From: Liolophura sinensis
Lineage: Eukaryota > Mollusca > Polyplacophora > Chitonida > Chitonidae
Assembly (NCBI RefSeq): GCF_032854445.1
Contig: NC_088297.1
Span: 18,055,127-18,119,126, forward strand
Direction: 5' to 3'
Length of the DNA stretch: 64,000 nt
The translations under genes were made by a program, and so were the position numbers. Below the pieces are notes generated by a model that saw only the letters and a list, made by a program, of their open reading frames with translations, was not told the DNA's origin and ran no database searches. Positions 11,485 to 21,194 of the stretch are shown here, piece by piece. Position 1 is the stretch's first letter. Every line of letters starts with the position of its first letter.

Positions 11485-11632
11485 CTTTTTTATCTTTGTC
11501 AGATGTCTTCAGGTAAGTTTCCTGACGACACAGGGCAATAGGATTTAAAGATTGAACTAGCAGTGTTATTTCAATAAAATTTCCCTTAAGACCTCGACAA
11601 TTCCATTGTATAATTTTGCCTAAAAAAGACAT
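11485..11632 (-). pseudogene. LINE ORF2 start: endonuclease fragment, copy 2
   Basis: Reading leftward from the ATG at 11632, the frame has GKIIQWNCRGLKGNF and then NPIALCRQETYLKTSDK, the first ~50 residues of the same endonuclease as 3264-3934. It then hits a stop and loses similarity at about 11485. This second copy is also cut on its 3' side. Confidence 0.75.
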
Positions 11633-12900
11633 TATGGAGGAAGGCGTATGGGGGATTTCTCTTTATGTTTGAACCGGGGACGACCATTCCTTGGAGATCG
11701 GCTGTTAGATCTCCCTGGCGCGGGTGATGTATCTATCACCTCCGCATGTGATGTTGAAGGACCAACGTCCTCCAACGATCCAAACCTATTAAAAGTTTGG
11801 ACAGGGTCGCTAGTGGCCTTAGAAGGACGCTCTGTAGGGCCACTAGATTTATTATTTTTTTATTACGAGATTTATTTGCAGACTTAGTTCTGGCAGGTTT
11901 GTTTTTCCTTTGATCAGGTTCAGGGTTATCAGTTTGTTCGGGTTGAGCAGCGGGTTGTAAAGAACTAGGTTTGTCATTTCCAATGGGCCAAGTCAAGGAG
12001 GTTTGAGTAGCAACAGATGCTACTCGCTTGACCGCATTGGCAAATGAAGTCTGCAGTGAAGTATTAGGGGGCGAGACTAGTTTGCGGGCCTCCTGATACG
12101 ATATATTCTTTTTAGTTTTTCTTTTACGAAAAGTGGGCAGACCCTAGAGGAGGCCACGTGATCTCCACTGCAATTGCAGCACTTAACTGTGCTGCTACAG
12201 TCGAAACCATCATGACCTTCACTGCCGCACCGAAAACAAACCAGCTTTTTTGCATTGGCCCTTGCCATGACCAAACTTTTGACAGTTAAAACAACGTGTC
12301 GGGTTAGGCATATATAAATCCATCCTAACCCTATACGGGCCAATGTAGATATACGACGGAATAGATTTACTGTTGAAGGTTAGAAGATATGTATTTAGTT
12401 TAATGATATTACCAGATTTCTTTATAGTGAACCGTTTCACTCTGGTAACACCCTGCGATTTCAGTTTTGTGCAGACTTCCTCTTCTTATAAATTAATGAT
12501 ATCCTGATCCCTGTCACGTATAATTCCCTGACAGCTGTTCAGGAAATTATGAGGGGATGTATACAAAGGAATATCTGTTATTTCGTTCAAAGCTAATAAA
12601 TTGATGGATTGTTGTTTCCGGAAACATTCAATGAGAATGTCTCCGGATCGTAATTTTTTGACGTTTTTTAAAGTACCTGCTGATCCCTGCAAAGCCCTTT
12701 CAAGTACAAATGGATGAATTTTTGAGGCCGGCTTCTGTTCACTCTTTGTTGAGAGAACGATGAAAGCCGGCGAACTGTCCTGTCCGTTATCAACTGAGTC
12801 AGCCAAAACATCTAATTTATATAGATATATATATATATATTTCACCCCATATGTTCCCCACCCACCACGGAGTGCCAACAAGGGCGATGCCTGAACCTGG
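11633..12900 (-). pseudogene. LINE ORF1 (gag-like, three zinc knuckles), copy 2
   Basis: This is the better-preserved ORF1, read in the minus direction in several frames. It begins LALRGGWG near 12880. The RNA-binding part contains VKKLRSGDILIECFRKQQ and then a SPHNFLNSCQGIIRDRDQ strand. A GPYRVRMDLYMPNPTRCF segment leads into the zinc knuckles CFNCQKFGHGKGQC, CFRCGSEGHDGFDC and a CCNCSGDHVASSRVC variant, the order typical of jockey/I-type ORF1 proteins. A basic Lys/Arg-rich tail follows. A frameshift separates the first knuckle from the second, so no complete protein is encoded. Confidence 0.8.
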
Positions 12901-13162
12901 GAATACCCGGCAGGAAAGACACCAAGGATTCCATATGGGGCATACTCGAACAGATTGATTTATACCCAAGGTTAAACTTAATCTACTCTATTGACCCATG
13001 AGCCATCGCCTCAAAGCGTAGTCTCGTAAACGAAGCTTCAGAAATAACATTTTCTTTAAGGAATGGTGTTATGGAGAAATTCTGGGACAACGCAGAGGCA
13101 AGACATGACCAAGCCGATTGATCGGACCGGGCCCATCCGACCTCCCGTCTCACTCCAAGTTC
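12901..13162 (-). repeat. 5' UTR segment of the same LINE, copy 2
   Basis: Shares 'GGTTAAACT.AATCTACTC.A.TGACCCAT' and 'CCGATTGAT.GG.CC.GGCCCATCCGACCT' patterns with 5265-5450. The match ends at about 13162, where 'TTCTGATAAGCTAAACACTA' begins. That string also occurs in each array unit (near 28328), so two repeats are joined here. Confidence 0.6.
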
Positions 13163-13779
13163 TGATAAGCTAAACACTAGATTTATGATCATATAATCAC
13201 ACATTACTCTCTGGAAGGCTAAGTGTAAATATTTTTGCACCTTCACAATCCTCATCTTTATATGCTATATAAATGTTTCCGATAACTATACCAATTACTA
13301 TTTCTTGATTCTACCTGTAGAGGTGGTCACTTATATTATACTGTTTAATGTCAGATAATTAACTTGACACCACGTTTACTTCCAAGTACTTGTGAAATAT
13401 CTATATCTTATATTAATTATCGTTATAGATTAGAAGTCATCTCGTGAAAAGTACAGTAAATAACTATCACAAGGATTTTCAAGATGTGCAGTGAAATAAA
13501 ACCTACATGTACACTGAATGATGTCAGCTTTTTTAACACGATATATTAACCTGCCTGTTGAAGAGATTTGAAAGGAGGTTTGCAGACACTAGTGCTACAT
13601 GCATTCCAAATGTAAGGCAAACACTTTACACACATGTAGAAATTAAGGCTGCATGTACATGCGCTTAAAAGATGGGAACTACAAATTTCTTTAAATAGGT
13701 CCAGTAAATACTTATAATGTAATGGTATGCCCTACCACGCTTGGTGGAGCTTTCGAGTACGTGCTTCCTTTATACCTAT

Positions 13780-13850
<71 letters not shown>

Positions 13851-14060
13851 GACGGGTGACTTAAATCAGTTTAGGATACCGATTGGGGCTTGGAAAAATT
13901 TTTAATATTATAAAAAAATCGGATATTAAGTAAGTTACTGAAGTTTTACGAGCATCTTTGCTGTGCAATTATAGCACAAAGTTCATGTCTTGGTCTTTGT
14001 ATTATTGTCATTCTTTCTACGCTTTGTAATCAACATTACTTTTTAACTATACATATGACT
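13163..14060. other. AT-rich non-coding stretch
   Basis: No open frame with domain content is visible. The notable item is the (TA)n run at 13783-13848. Confidence 0.5.
13783..13848. repeat. (TA)n microsatellite
   Basis: About 33 uninterrupted TA dinucleotides. Such runs can extrude cruciforms and are often misassembled, so the length is approximate. Confidence 0.95.
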
Positions 14061-14071
14061 TTATTACTTAG

Positions 14072-14444
14072 ATGTGGAGACACTTACATGTAAGCTCAGG
14101 GCCGTCATATCAGCATAATTTAAAAATTTGTCACTTTAATGCTCATAACTTACTTGCTGAAAGTAAGGACAACCTCTCCTCTTATTCTACACTGGGTAAG
14201 GTCTACATCTTATGTAACCGATATAATTATGATATTATATGTGTCTCACATATACCCGATGAAATATGGAACCTAAATGGATACTGTATAGAACGAAAAG
14301 ATAAAGACCGTCGTGGGGGTGGCGTAGCGATTTTATATCGCACAATGAGAATGGGACTGAGCGATCTTCGGGCAGACCATTATAAGTATATTATTATTGA
14401 AGATATTACTTGCCATTACTGTATTAATACATGTGAAGATACCT
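14072..14444 (+). pseudogene. Endonuclease fragment of a second LINE family
   Basis: The plus-strand frame carries LKICHFNAHNLLAE, YDIICVSHIPDEI and RKDKDRRGGGVAILYR. These are the first three motif blocks of a CR1/L2-like AP endonuclease (N-terminal strand, 'ICVSET'-type strand and GGGVAI strand). The catalytic Glu normally following 'ICVS' is replaced (HIP instead of ET). The frame is open until it runs into a SINE fragment at 14448. It is not the same family as the minus-strand LINE, whose opening motif is IIQWNCRGL. Confidence 0.7.
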
Positions 14445-14447
14445 TTC

Positions 14448-14530
14448 CACCCACCATAATGCTGGCCGCTGTCGAATAAGTGAAATATTCTTGAGTACGG
14501 CGTAAAACACCAATCAAATGAATAAATAAA
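14448..14530 (+). mobile_element. SINE tail fragment, plus orientation
   Basis: Contains 'CCACCATAATGCTGGCCG', 'GTGAAATATTCTTGAGTAC' and 'GGCGTAAAACACCAATCAAA', ending in an AATAAATAAAT run. The tRNA head and most of the body are missing, as expected of a 5'-truncated insertion. It interrupts the LINE endonuclease frame at 14072-14444. Confidence 0.85.
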
Positions 14531-14939
14531 TTTTTTTAATTTGCTCTCAATTTGCTACCTATACGAAGCACATCCTTCATACTCTCACACAAATTATTTT
14601 TACCCTGTGTAAATTATTCCACAATGTTCACAAACTATATGTAATATACTTTTGTTTGTCTCTAAAGATCTAAATTACGAAGATAATGAACTTGTTTTCC
14701 AATGTGTACATAAATTTATTAATGAGACAGAAAGGTTTTATGACCATGGTAATGGTAATAACGATGTTAATAGTGTAAATAATAAATAACTGATTCCAAC
14801 TTTCCGTTATCTGAAATATGTATTCCCATATTTATACGTATGTACTTCGTTACCTACTATAGTGTTAATTGATGCTTTGAAGAGATCTCCGCAGTAGGTA
14901 TTAGGCCGTGAGAAATCCTCGCTAAATAAATAATTAAAT
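14531..14939. other. AT-rich non-coding stretch
   Basis: Frequent stops in all frames and no domain. An AAATAAATAATTAAAT run near 14924 could be the tail of another degraded retroposon. Confidence 0.4.
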
Positions 14940-15545
14940 TAAAATATAACTGCTTTGCATCTACGCTCCAACACTTTCCCAACACGAGAATGTGTCAATA
15001 GAGGTAGACAAGGTGTCACCATGTGTCGACGTTGCCAAACGCAGGTCGAATCATTGCCGCATGTCTCGAGTTAGTGTTTCTTACTGAAAGATAACAGAAT
15101 TAAGAGACATAACCGAGTCGCCCAAATCCTCAAACATGCCACAGTCAGAGCGGGGCGGTACACCATATAAGAACCTATCATCACTGATGAAGAGGGTTAC
15201 AAGTGGAAACCCGATCTGATCATGTTCCACAAGGGAAGAAATCTGGCAAGCATCATCGACCCGACAGTGGTGTGGGAAAGTTGTCCGAACATATTGCAGG
15301 AATCATACCACGCCAAAGTGCGGAAATATAATCATCTCAGGAACAAGGTTTCAGAGATGACACAATGCGAAATGGTCAACGTTTACGTCATTGAAACAAG
15401 AGGCACATGGTGCCCGCTCAGTGGAAGAGTAATCAAGAACCAAGAAGAAATCAAGAACCTTCAGCGCAGACTTACGTATGGCGCGACCTCATTCAGACTC
15501 GTAATGGCTTGGACATATGTGAATAGTCCACACAATTCAAGCGAC
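14940..15545 (+). pseudogene. R2-like retrotransposon C-terminal zinc knuckle and endonuclease fragment
   Basis: Across two frames the segment reads an LR.NTFPTRE...RG lead-in, then CRRCQTQVESLPHV (C-x2-C...H of the C-terminal CCHC knuckle), then RIKRHNRVAQIL, KPDLIMFHKGRN and IIDPTVVWES. In R2/NeSL-type elements this order is the zinc knuckle followed by the restriction-like endonuclease, with KPD and a D-x-T-V strand at the active site. Stops and a frameshift after the knuckle break it. The reverse transcriptase expected upstream is absent here, whereas each array unit has an R2-like reverse transcriptase without this C-terminus. Confidence 0.6.
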
Positions 15546-15549
15546 TGAG

Positions 15550-16300
15550 AAGGTGAGACCATTCTATTAGCGGAAGATCTGTTGGTCACCCCCTGCTCAC
15601 ATAAAGGTCTAGGTATAGCAGCGAGGTACAGTGTTGGCCCGATGTTCCCAAAGATTCGCAACTGAACTTGTTACACATGAACGTCTTGTGCGGAAACACC
15701 ACCTGAGTAAACAAGGAAACTCTTGTAATGACGTGTCTTCACCTGCCACACACAGCTGATCTTTTCCACACCTGGAGGGAAGTTCTCTCAGCAAAATAGA
15801 GAATAAGGTGCTAGTGGGATCTCTGTATCCATGGTGCTCTAATATATAACAATAATTAATATAACATGTAGATATTTCACATGTACTTGTAGGGAAATGT
15901 GGTGTTAAGTTAATTATCTGACCTAATAAACAGTATAACATGAATGTCGAGGAATAGTAATCGGTATAGTTATCAAGAACATTTATACTGGAAATCGCGG
16001 GCGTACAGACATGCAGATTACTTCTGCACAGACTATCGCACGAACACACAGGATAAAGGTGGTGAACAGCGTGGAACACGGGGTGCACAAGGAAAGACAG
16101 AGCCCACTAAACATTACCATATTGGTCCAGTACAAGTTACTATCAGATATGGGAAGGCTATACCGGCAGGCACAGGATCGATCGCCTGCCGCAATAACGT
16201 CGTTTGAAGGCAATTACGGGCGGGTATTCACTTCCCGTAACTCTCCCTGTATTACACATGTCGCGATCTCGGCCCTGTAACGGGGCTTAAATATGGCTTA
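15550..16300. other. No gene recognised
   Basis: Overlapping frames of 76-159 codons on both strands (for example 15609-16088 minus) show no domain, no splice support and no consistent codon pattern. I treat them as chance frames. Confidence 0.4.
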
Positions 16301-16308
16301 AATTAAGG

Positions 16309-16440
16309 TACTGGGCCAGTACCGGCCCAATTGTGACAAGCCTGTTCCGGTGAAATGCATTGTGATATACCGGTATCGGGCCAATACCAGCCCAGTTGTT
16401 GCAAGCATGTTCCCGTGAAATGCATTGTGGTATATACGGC
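16309..16440. repeat. GTAC-centred palindromic motifs upstream of the transposase remnant
   Basis: 'TACTGGGCCAGTACCGGCCC' at 16309 is a near-perfect palindrome around GTAC. Diverged copies follow ('ACCGGTATCGGGCCAATACC' near 16370). A second string, 'GTGAAATGCATTGTG', occurs twice. The same motif family is clustered in the array units upstream of a related transposase remnant. Subterminal motif clusters are typical of CACTA/EnSpm-type elements, where the transposase binds them; the assignment here is an inference. Confidence 0.55.
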
Positions 16441-16561
16441 ATTAAAGAACACGTCGTCTGCAAAGGCTTCTGTGAAGAATTTTTCACAAAATTTGCTGTA
16501 AAAGCTGAAATTTTACTCAAATAATTTCATATCAGTTCAGTACGTTATTACATAAATTTCG

Positions 16562-18634
16562 GTGGTAGTAACTAGCACCCTTTATATCAGGTTATTTTTC
16601 GGAAAATTAGATCTTCCAACAAAACAACAGCAACCACATACAAATTTATCTGAAACAGAATGTCTTACTGGACCAAGAGGTGAAGAACAAATAGGGAAAT
16701 TAAAAATCACCTTACTAATATTGGCGCATATAAGACCACATCTAGCTTAAATAAGGTCACACTTCAAGACAGGGCCTGTACTAAGCAGCCAGCTGAGGTG
16801 CGTAGGCCTGGTGTGGGAATTTATATGTTTCGGACGAGGACCATAGCAGCGAAACTAATACCTTTTATATTCTTAATAGCTCTGCCGATTATGTAGCCTC
16901 TGATTCCTAAGTAGAAAGTTCAGACACAGCAGAAGAAGAAACACAAATTGAAATCCACCTTGCCTCAAAATTGGGGATGTGGGCCACACAAAATAATATT
17001 CCTCATGTAGCATTAGGGGAACTCCTAACCATTCTACGAAACGATTACCCGTCATTACCCAAGTATCCTAGGACTCTTTTAAGTAGAGGTTAAGTTTATG
17101 GTATAAAAGCAATTACTGGTGGATCTTACTATTATTTTGGTATTGAAAGCTGTCTCATTCAACGACTTACAAGGGACACAAAATTAAGAAACTCTCAAAC
17201 CCTTAATCTGCAGATAAATACTGATGGTTTGCCTCTTTTCAGGAGCAGCATCACTTTGGCCTATATTAGATATGGTTAAAAACATGACTAAGCCAAAGCC
17301 ATTTGCCATAGGCTTATCTTTAGGCAAGGAACAACCAACAGACATTTATGAGTTTTTGGAGGATTTTGTTCAGGAATATGAAAGGTTGCAAATAGTAGGA
17401 TACACCATGAAGGACGAACGTACATGGTAGTAATTAGATCGTTTATGTGTGATGCACCAGCGCGTGCATCAGGTTATTCAAGCTCTGAAAAGCTCACACA
17501 AGAAGGGGTGTATGATGGAGAGATAACATTCCCCGAAACCAACGCTCCGCTAAGGACTAATGAACCCTTACAAAAACAGCAACACAAGGCTTACCATACA
17601 GGAGAAAGTCCACTAACCAAAATAGTTGCATGATGTCCTGTTTTCCTATCGATTATATCCACTAGTATGTCTCGGAGTGATGCGCCGTCTGTGGATCTTG
17701 CTCGTTTGGGGCTTCAAGTGAAAACTGAAATATCAAATGCCCTGATACAGTTAGTAAAACACACACCAAGGGAATTTTCGAGGAAGCCTCGTTCACTTTG
17801 GATTTATGGAAAGCTACAGAATTCCGCCTGTTCCTCATCTATACTGGCATAGTCGTGTTGAAGGGAAATGCAGCGGGTGAAATATACATTAAGTTTCTGC
17901 TACTCTCAGTTGGTGTCAGCATACTTTTGAATCCAGTCCTGTGTGTCCAGTCCTCACAGATTATGTGCACCAGCTTCTTGTACATTTTGTCAAGCATTTT
18001 TCACAGGTCTACGGTAACAACCAAGTAGCATATAATGTAAAGAACTTGGTTCACCTGGCAGAGGACGTAAAATTACATGGCCCACTCGACACAATGTCTA
18101 CCTTGCCTTATGAGAACTTTCAAAATTCTCTCAAAAAAGACTTGTCAGAAAGCAATCTCTCCCGTTAGAGCAGACACTATTGCGATTAAGAGAGCAGTCA
18201 AACTTTGTAAATATAAGTGAGGAATCTTCTGCTGATGGTAAACTGTTAGTCAGACAAAAACATTCAAATGGACCTGTTCCAACACAAACATTGCTGGAAA
18301 TCTGTTCCCAATACAATGAAGTAAATATGAGTGCATTTTGCATAACTACAAACCCAGGCAACAACTGCGTCGCTATTAAATCAAAGATATGTCTTGTCAG
18401 GAATATATTGGACTGTAAAGATGGGCTATATGTTGTTTATCACGTCTTCAGAGTGAATAAGCCCTTTTTCACTTCTCCGTTACACTGGACACGTCTACAA
18501 GTCAACGAAGTTTCCAGCCTGGAAGACAATATCTGTGTCGACAGTGTCCATGCCATACAAACGAAATATGTTTTACTATTATACCGAAATGTTCATGTAG
18601 CAATTCCTGTTCTCCACACAAGTCTGTCAAGCTA
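16562..18634 (+). pseudogene. Broken large DDE-type transposase (CACTA/EnSpm-like, tentative)
   Basis: One protein can be followed through several frames. It starts with an MSYWTKR-like N-terminus near 16661, then YPRTLLSR, GGSYYYFGIESCL, INTDGLPLFRSS, IRSFMCDAPARA, FPIDYIH and CLGVMRRLW (17643-17720), FTLDLWKATEFRLFLIYTG, YNVKNLVHLAEDV, GPLDTMSTLPYENF, and a final VAIPVLHT. This motif order is familiar to me from invertebrate transposon-derived proteins related to the tnp2/CACTA group. At least five frameshifts or stops break it. The N-terminal third is homologous to 24452-25302 in the array but retains far more of the protein. Superfamily placement is uncertain; the transposase nature is well supported. 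Confidence 0.65.
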
Positions 18635-18885
18635 AAGACTATAGTAGATATGTCTGAAAATCTCTCATTCTGTTGACTATAATACTTGGAAACAGGATAT
18701 TAACCTATTTTTTCTCACCCTTAGCTTGTGAAATAACACTATCCAAGAAAACTATAAAATAACGTAAATATAACACTACAAAGCCAAATTTGTGCAAATG
18801 TACTGAACAAATGAAATTTGCTTCTATTCACAGTAATTCCAAAATGTATGTTGTTCTGGTTTTTGAAAACAAAAATGACATATAG

Positions 18886-19022
18886 TCCATCTGGCTGCCA
18901 ACTAAAACTAAGTGCTATTGGCCTCCATTTCCGAAATCTACAAGTATTAACAAGGCCGTCGAAGAACTGCTGCCTGACAGAGACTTGGGACACATACACT
19001 GTGCGAGTCCTGTCTGCTGCTG
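18886..19022 (+). pseudogene. Frameshifted exon with CYWPP / WDTYTVRVL motifs
   Basis: After an AG at 18885 the frame reads SIWLPTKTKCYWPPFPKS and then NKAVEELLPD. A one-frame shift restores ETWDTYTVRVLSAA, which ends at a strong donor (GCTG|GTGAGT). The combination of VP.SWL, CYWPP and W..Y.VRVL recalls the N-terminal module of metazoan DUF4806-type proteins. It lies just after the transposase remnant on the same strand and could be a second gene of that transposon or a separate processed fragment. Confidence 0.4.
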
Positions 19023-19495
19023 GTGAGTATTCAAGACATCTTATTCCTCTCAATGTTTTCCCCCATGATAGAAAAGTGTCATGAATAAAATGTTTGTGAA
19101 CAAGGTTTTATGATTTCATGAAAATATGTATTACTTTATTAAAACACAATAATGAAACGCTTGGTGACCATATCAGGCATAAAACGAGAAAAGTTTGGTG
19201 TTGCAAAGGAAGAAAGTGTGACCTATGCGAAACATATACTTCACTTGTTCGTCGGGGGGGGGGGGTGGGTCACACCGAAAATATCTATATAGGAAAAATA
19301 AGAATGGTATATTATATGCTATATACCAAAGTTTTATCGCCTTATATCACACAGATACATACCAGGAAGAACGACGTAAACTGAGGATAGCTAAATATAG
19401 ATCCGATCTACAGAAGGACACTGGGGAAGATTTCGGGAGAGGAAGTAGAAGGTACCATTTCATTTATCCATATGGTTTGACACTTGCTAGCAAAC
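19023..19495. other. Unrecognised, possibly an older repeat split by Tc1
   Basis: A plus-strand frame of 120 codons (19225-19587) contains a basic YQEERRKLRIAKYRSDLQK stretch but no domain I know, and its end lies inside the Tc1 element. A (G)11 run sits at 19254. The sequence continues across the Tc1 insertion at 21051, so 19023-19495 and 21051-21194 were contiguous before the insertion. Confidence 0.35.
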
Positions 19496-19497
19496 TA

Positions 19498-19525
19498 AAC
19501 TACCAGGCAAAAGAAAGGTTTCACC
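19498..19525 (+). repeat. Tc1 left terminal inverted repeat
   Basis: Starts AACTACCAGGCAAAAGAAAG and runs 28 bp. It is identical to the reverse complement of 21021-21048. Confidence 0.95.
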
Positions 19526-19771
19526 GTATTTTTTGTCATAAAAAAAGTAAAAGCGCGATTCCGGGTTTGATTCTAAGCAGGACTTAGTGTATGACTGCAT
19601 CGTTTCCTCTACCAGAATGCATCGTCACGAACGCAGCAATTGGAATTGTGAAATTGCGATAACATGCAAACGTCCTTTTGAGGCATGGCTCGTGATTCAC
19701 GTGCGGTAATGTTGCATAAATACTATTGCTCGAAAGAGCAGACATTCAGTGTCCGAAAAATCACCAACAAT

Positions 19772-20782
19772 ATGCCAAGACTTAGGCAAGCACAACGAGA
19801 CCAGGCCATCGGTATGTCCACCATAGGAGTCTCGCAACGTCACATTGCAAGAACGTTCAATTGCAGCCAAACCACCATCAGGAGGTTGTTGATACGCTAT
19901 CAGCAGACAGGCCAGACCCAAGACAGACCAAGATCGGGAAGACCGAGGGTAACAACTGCGGCTGAAGGTCACTACATCCGGCAGATCCACCTCCGAAACC
20001 GATTCGTCGCGGCGACGTCAACAGCGGCGACGGCACTAGGCCATGTCATCAGCCCCAGAACAACACTGCGTCGTCTTCGTTCAGCTGGTTTACGACCTTA
20101 CCGCCCCTTCTGTGGGATGGCCTTGACCCTTTTACACCGTCAACGCAGATTGCGATGGGCACGTATTGTACGTCGGTGGCAGCGACGTGACTGGGCGAGA
20201 GTGCTGTTTACAGACGAGAGCAGGTTCTGTCTATTCAGGAACGATGACAGAGTTCGAGTTTCCCAACGAAGAGGCGAGCGTCTCGCGCCAAACTGCGTAA
20301 GAGGGGTTTATCCGTTTGGAGGCGGAGGCGTCATGGTTTGGGGAGAGATTTGTGACCAAATGAAGACCCAGCTGGTTATTCTGCGAGGTAATCTGACTGG
20401 CCAGCGATACGTTGATGAGGTACTGAGACCTGTCGTCTTTCCTTTCCTCCAACGACAGCCAAGAGGATCGATCTTGCAACACGACAACGCAAGGCCTCAC
20501 ACTGCCCGCATTGTTACAAACTACCTCAAGACCGCAAACGTCATCGTGTTGCCCTGGCCAGCCAACTCACCAGACATGAACCCCATTGAGCATCTCTGGG
20601 ATCACCTTGACCGCCGTTTGAGACAGCTGGTGCCTCCTCCAACTAACCAACAGGAACTTGAGCAAGCTCTGTTAAACCTATGGAACGTTATCCCTGTTGA
20701 CGTCATCCGGCGACTGACGACGTCAATGCGGAGGCGTCTGCTTGCTTGCATTGATGCCCAGGGTGGCCACACTCGCTACTGA
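19772..20782 (+). CDS. Tc1-type DDE transposase, 336 aa, intact
   Basis: Cuts and pastes the element by binding its terminal repeats; acts in the nucleus. From the N-terminus: a helix-turn-helix region (about residues 5-50, ISxxHIARTF-like), a GRPR linker with RSGRPRVTT (near 59-67), a second DNA-binding helical region, then the catalytic core. Catalytic residues are visible in FTDESRF, LQHDNARPHTA and SPDMNPIEHLWD; exactly 34 residues separate the second Asp from the Glu (DD34E). I chose the Met at 19772 because it begins the conserved MPRLRQAQRDQ start and gives the usual length of about 340 residues. The frame is open upstream to 19685 (29 more residues), but these look unlike the family. 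No stop, frameshift or lost catalytic residue is seen. Confidence 0.93.
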   Translation: MPRLRQAQRDQAIGMSTIGVSQRHIARTFNCSQTTIRRLLIRYQQTGQTQDRPRSGRPRVTTAAEGHYIRQIHLRNRFVAATSTAATALGHVISPRTTLRRLRSAGLRPYRPFCGMALTLLHRQRRLRWARIVRRWQRRDWARVLFTDESRFCLFRNDDRVRVSQRRGERLAPNCVRGVYPFGGGGVMVWGEICDQMKTQLVILRGNLTGQRYVDEVLRPVVFPFLQRQPRGSILQHDNARPHTARIVTNYLKTANVIVLPWPANSPDMNPIEHLWDHLDRRLRQLVPPPTNQQELEQALLNLWNVIPVDVIRRLTTSMRRRLLACIDAQGGHTRY

Positions 20783-21020
20783 TGACTGTAGTCCTTCATT
20801 TCTGTGAATACTGTGACTTTACATGCACTTGCCAGTTAACTTTACATTTGTGTAATTTTTTCTTCTGACCCCTTGTCTCTTTCATTGTGTTTTGTGGCCA
20901 ATTGAATGCCAATATTTTAAAGCCTTTTTGAGAGAATATTTCCCAATGATTCCTGTTTATAAACCAATCTTCTTAATTGTTATATCTGTCTTTGTTTTTG
21001 TCTTATGGGCTCAAAAAGTG

Positions 21021-21048
21021 GGTGAAACCTTTCTTTTGCCTGGTAGTT
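21021..21048 (-). repeat. Tc1 right terminal inverted repeat
   Basis: 28 bp, perfect inverse of 19498-19525. The TA at 21049-21050 completes the target-site duplication. Confidence 0.95.
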
Positions 21049-21194
21049 TATGTCGCAGACGCTGAGCCATGTCGTCGCCCTTAAACTGAACTTGGTGGGA
21101 AACAAAGGATGGAAAGGGACCGGTGAAGTCCCGAAGAGACCATTTGGTGGACTCTATCTCTGTGACGCTGTCAGAAGTTAGAATAATTAACATT

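Larger units (their letters stand above)
19498..21048 (+). mobile_element. Intact Tc1/mariner (DD34E) element, 1,551 bp
   Basis: The element is bounded by perfect 28-bp terminal inverted repeats (19498-19525 and 21021-21048) and flanked by TA on both sides (19496-19497 and 21049-21050), the expected target duplication. It carries one uninterrupted transposase gene. Size, TA duplication and catalytic spacing are those of the Tc1 family. Perfect termini and an open gene suggest recent insertion. Confidence 0.95.

Noticed and set aside
15609-16088. 159-codon minus-strand frame
   Set aside because: No recognisable domain and no splice support; frames on the other strand overlap it and composition is not coding-like.
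19685-19771. Upstream start for the Tc1 transposase
   Set aside because: The 29 extra residues do not resemble the family N-terminus; the conserved start is at 19772.
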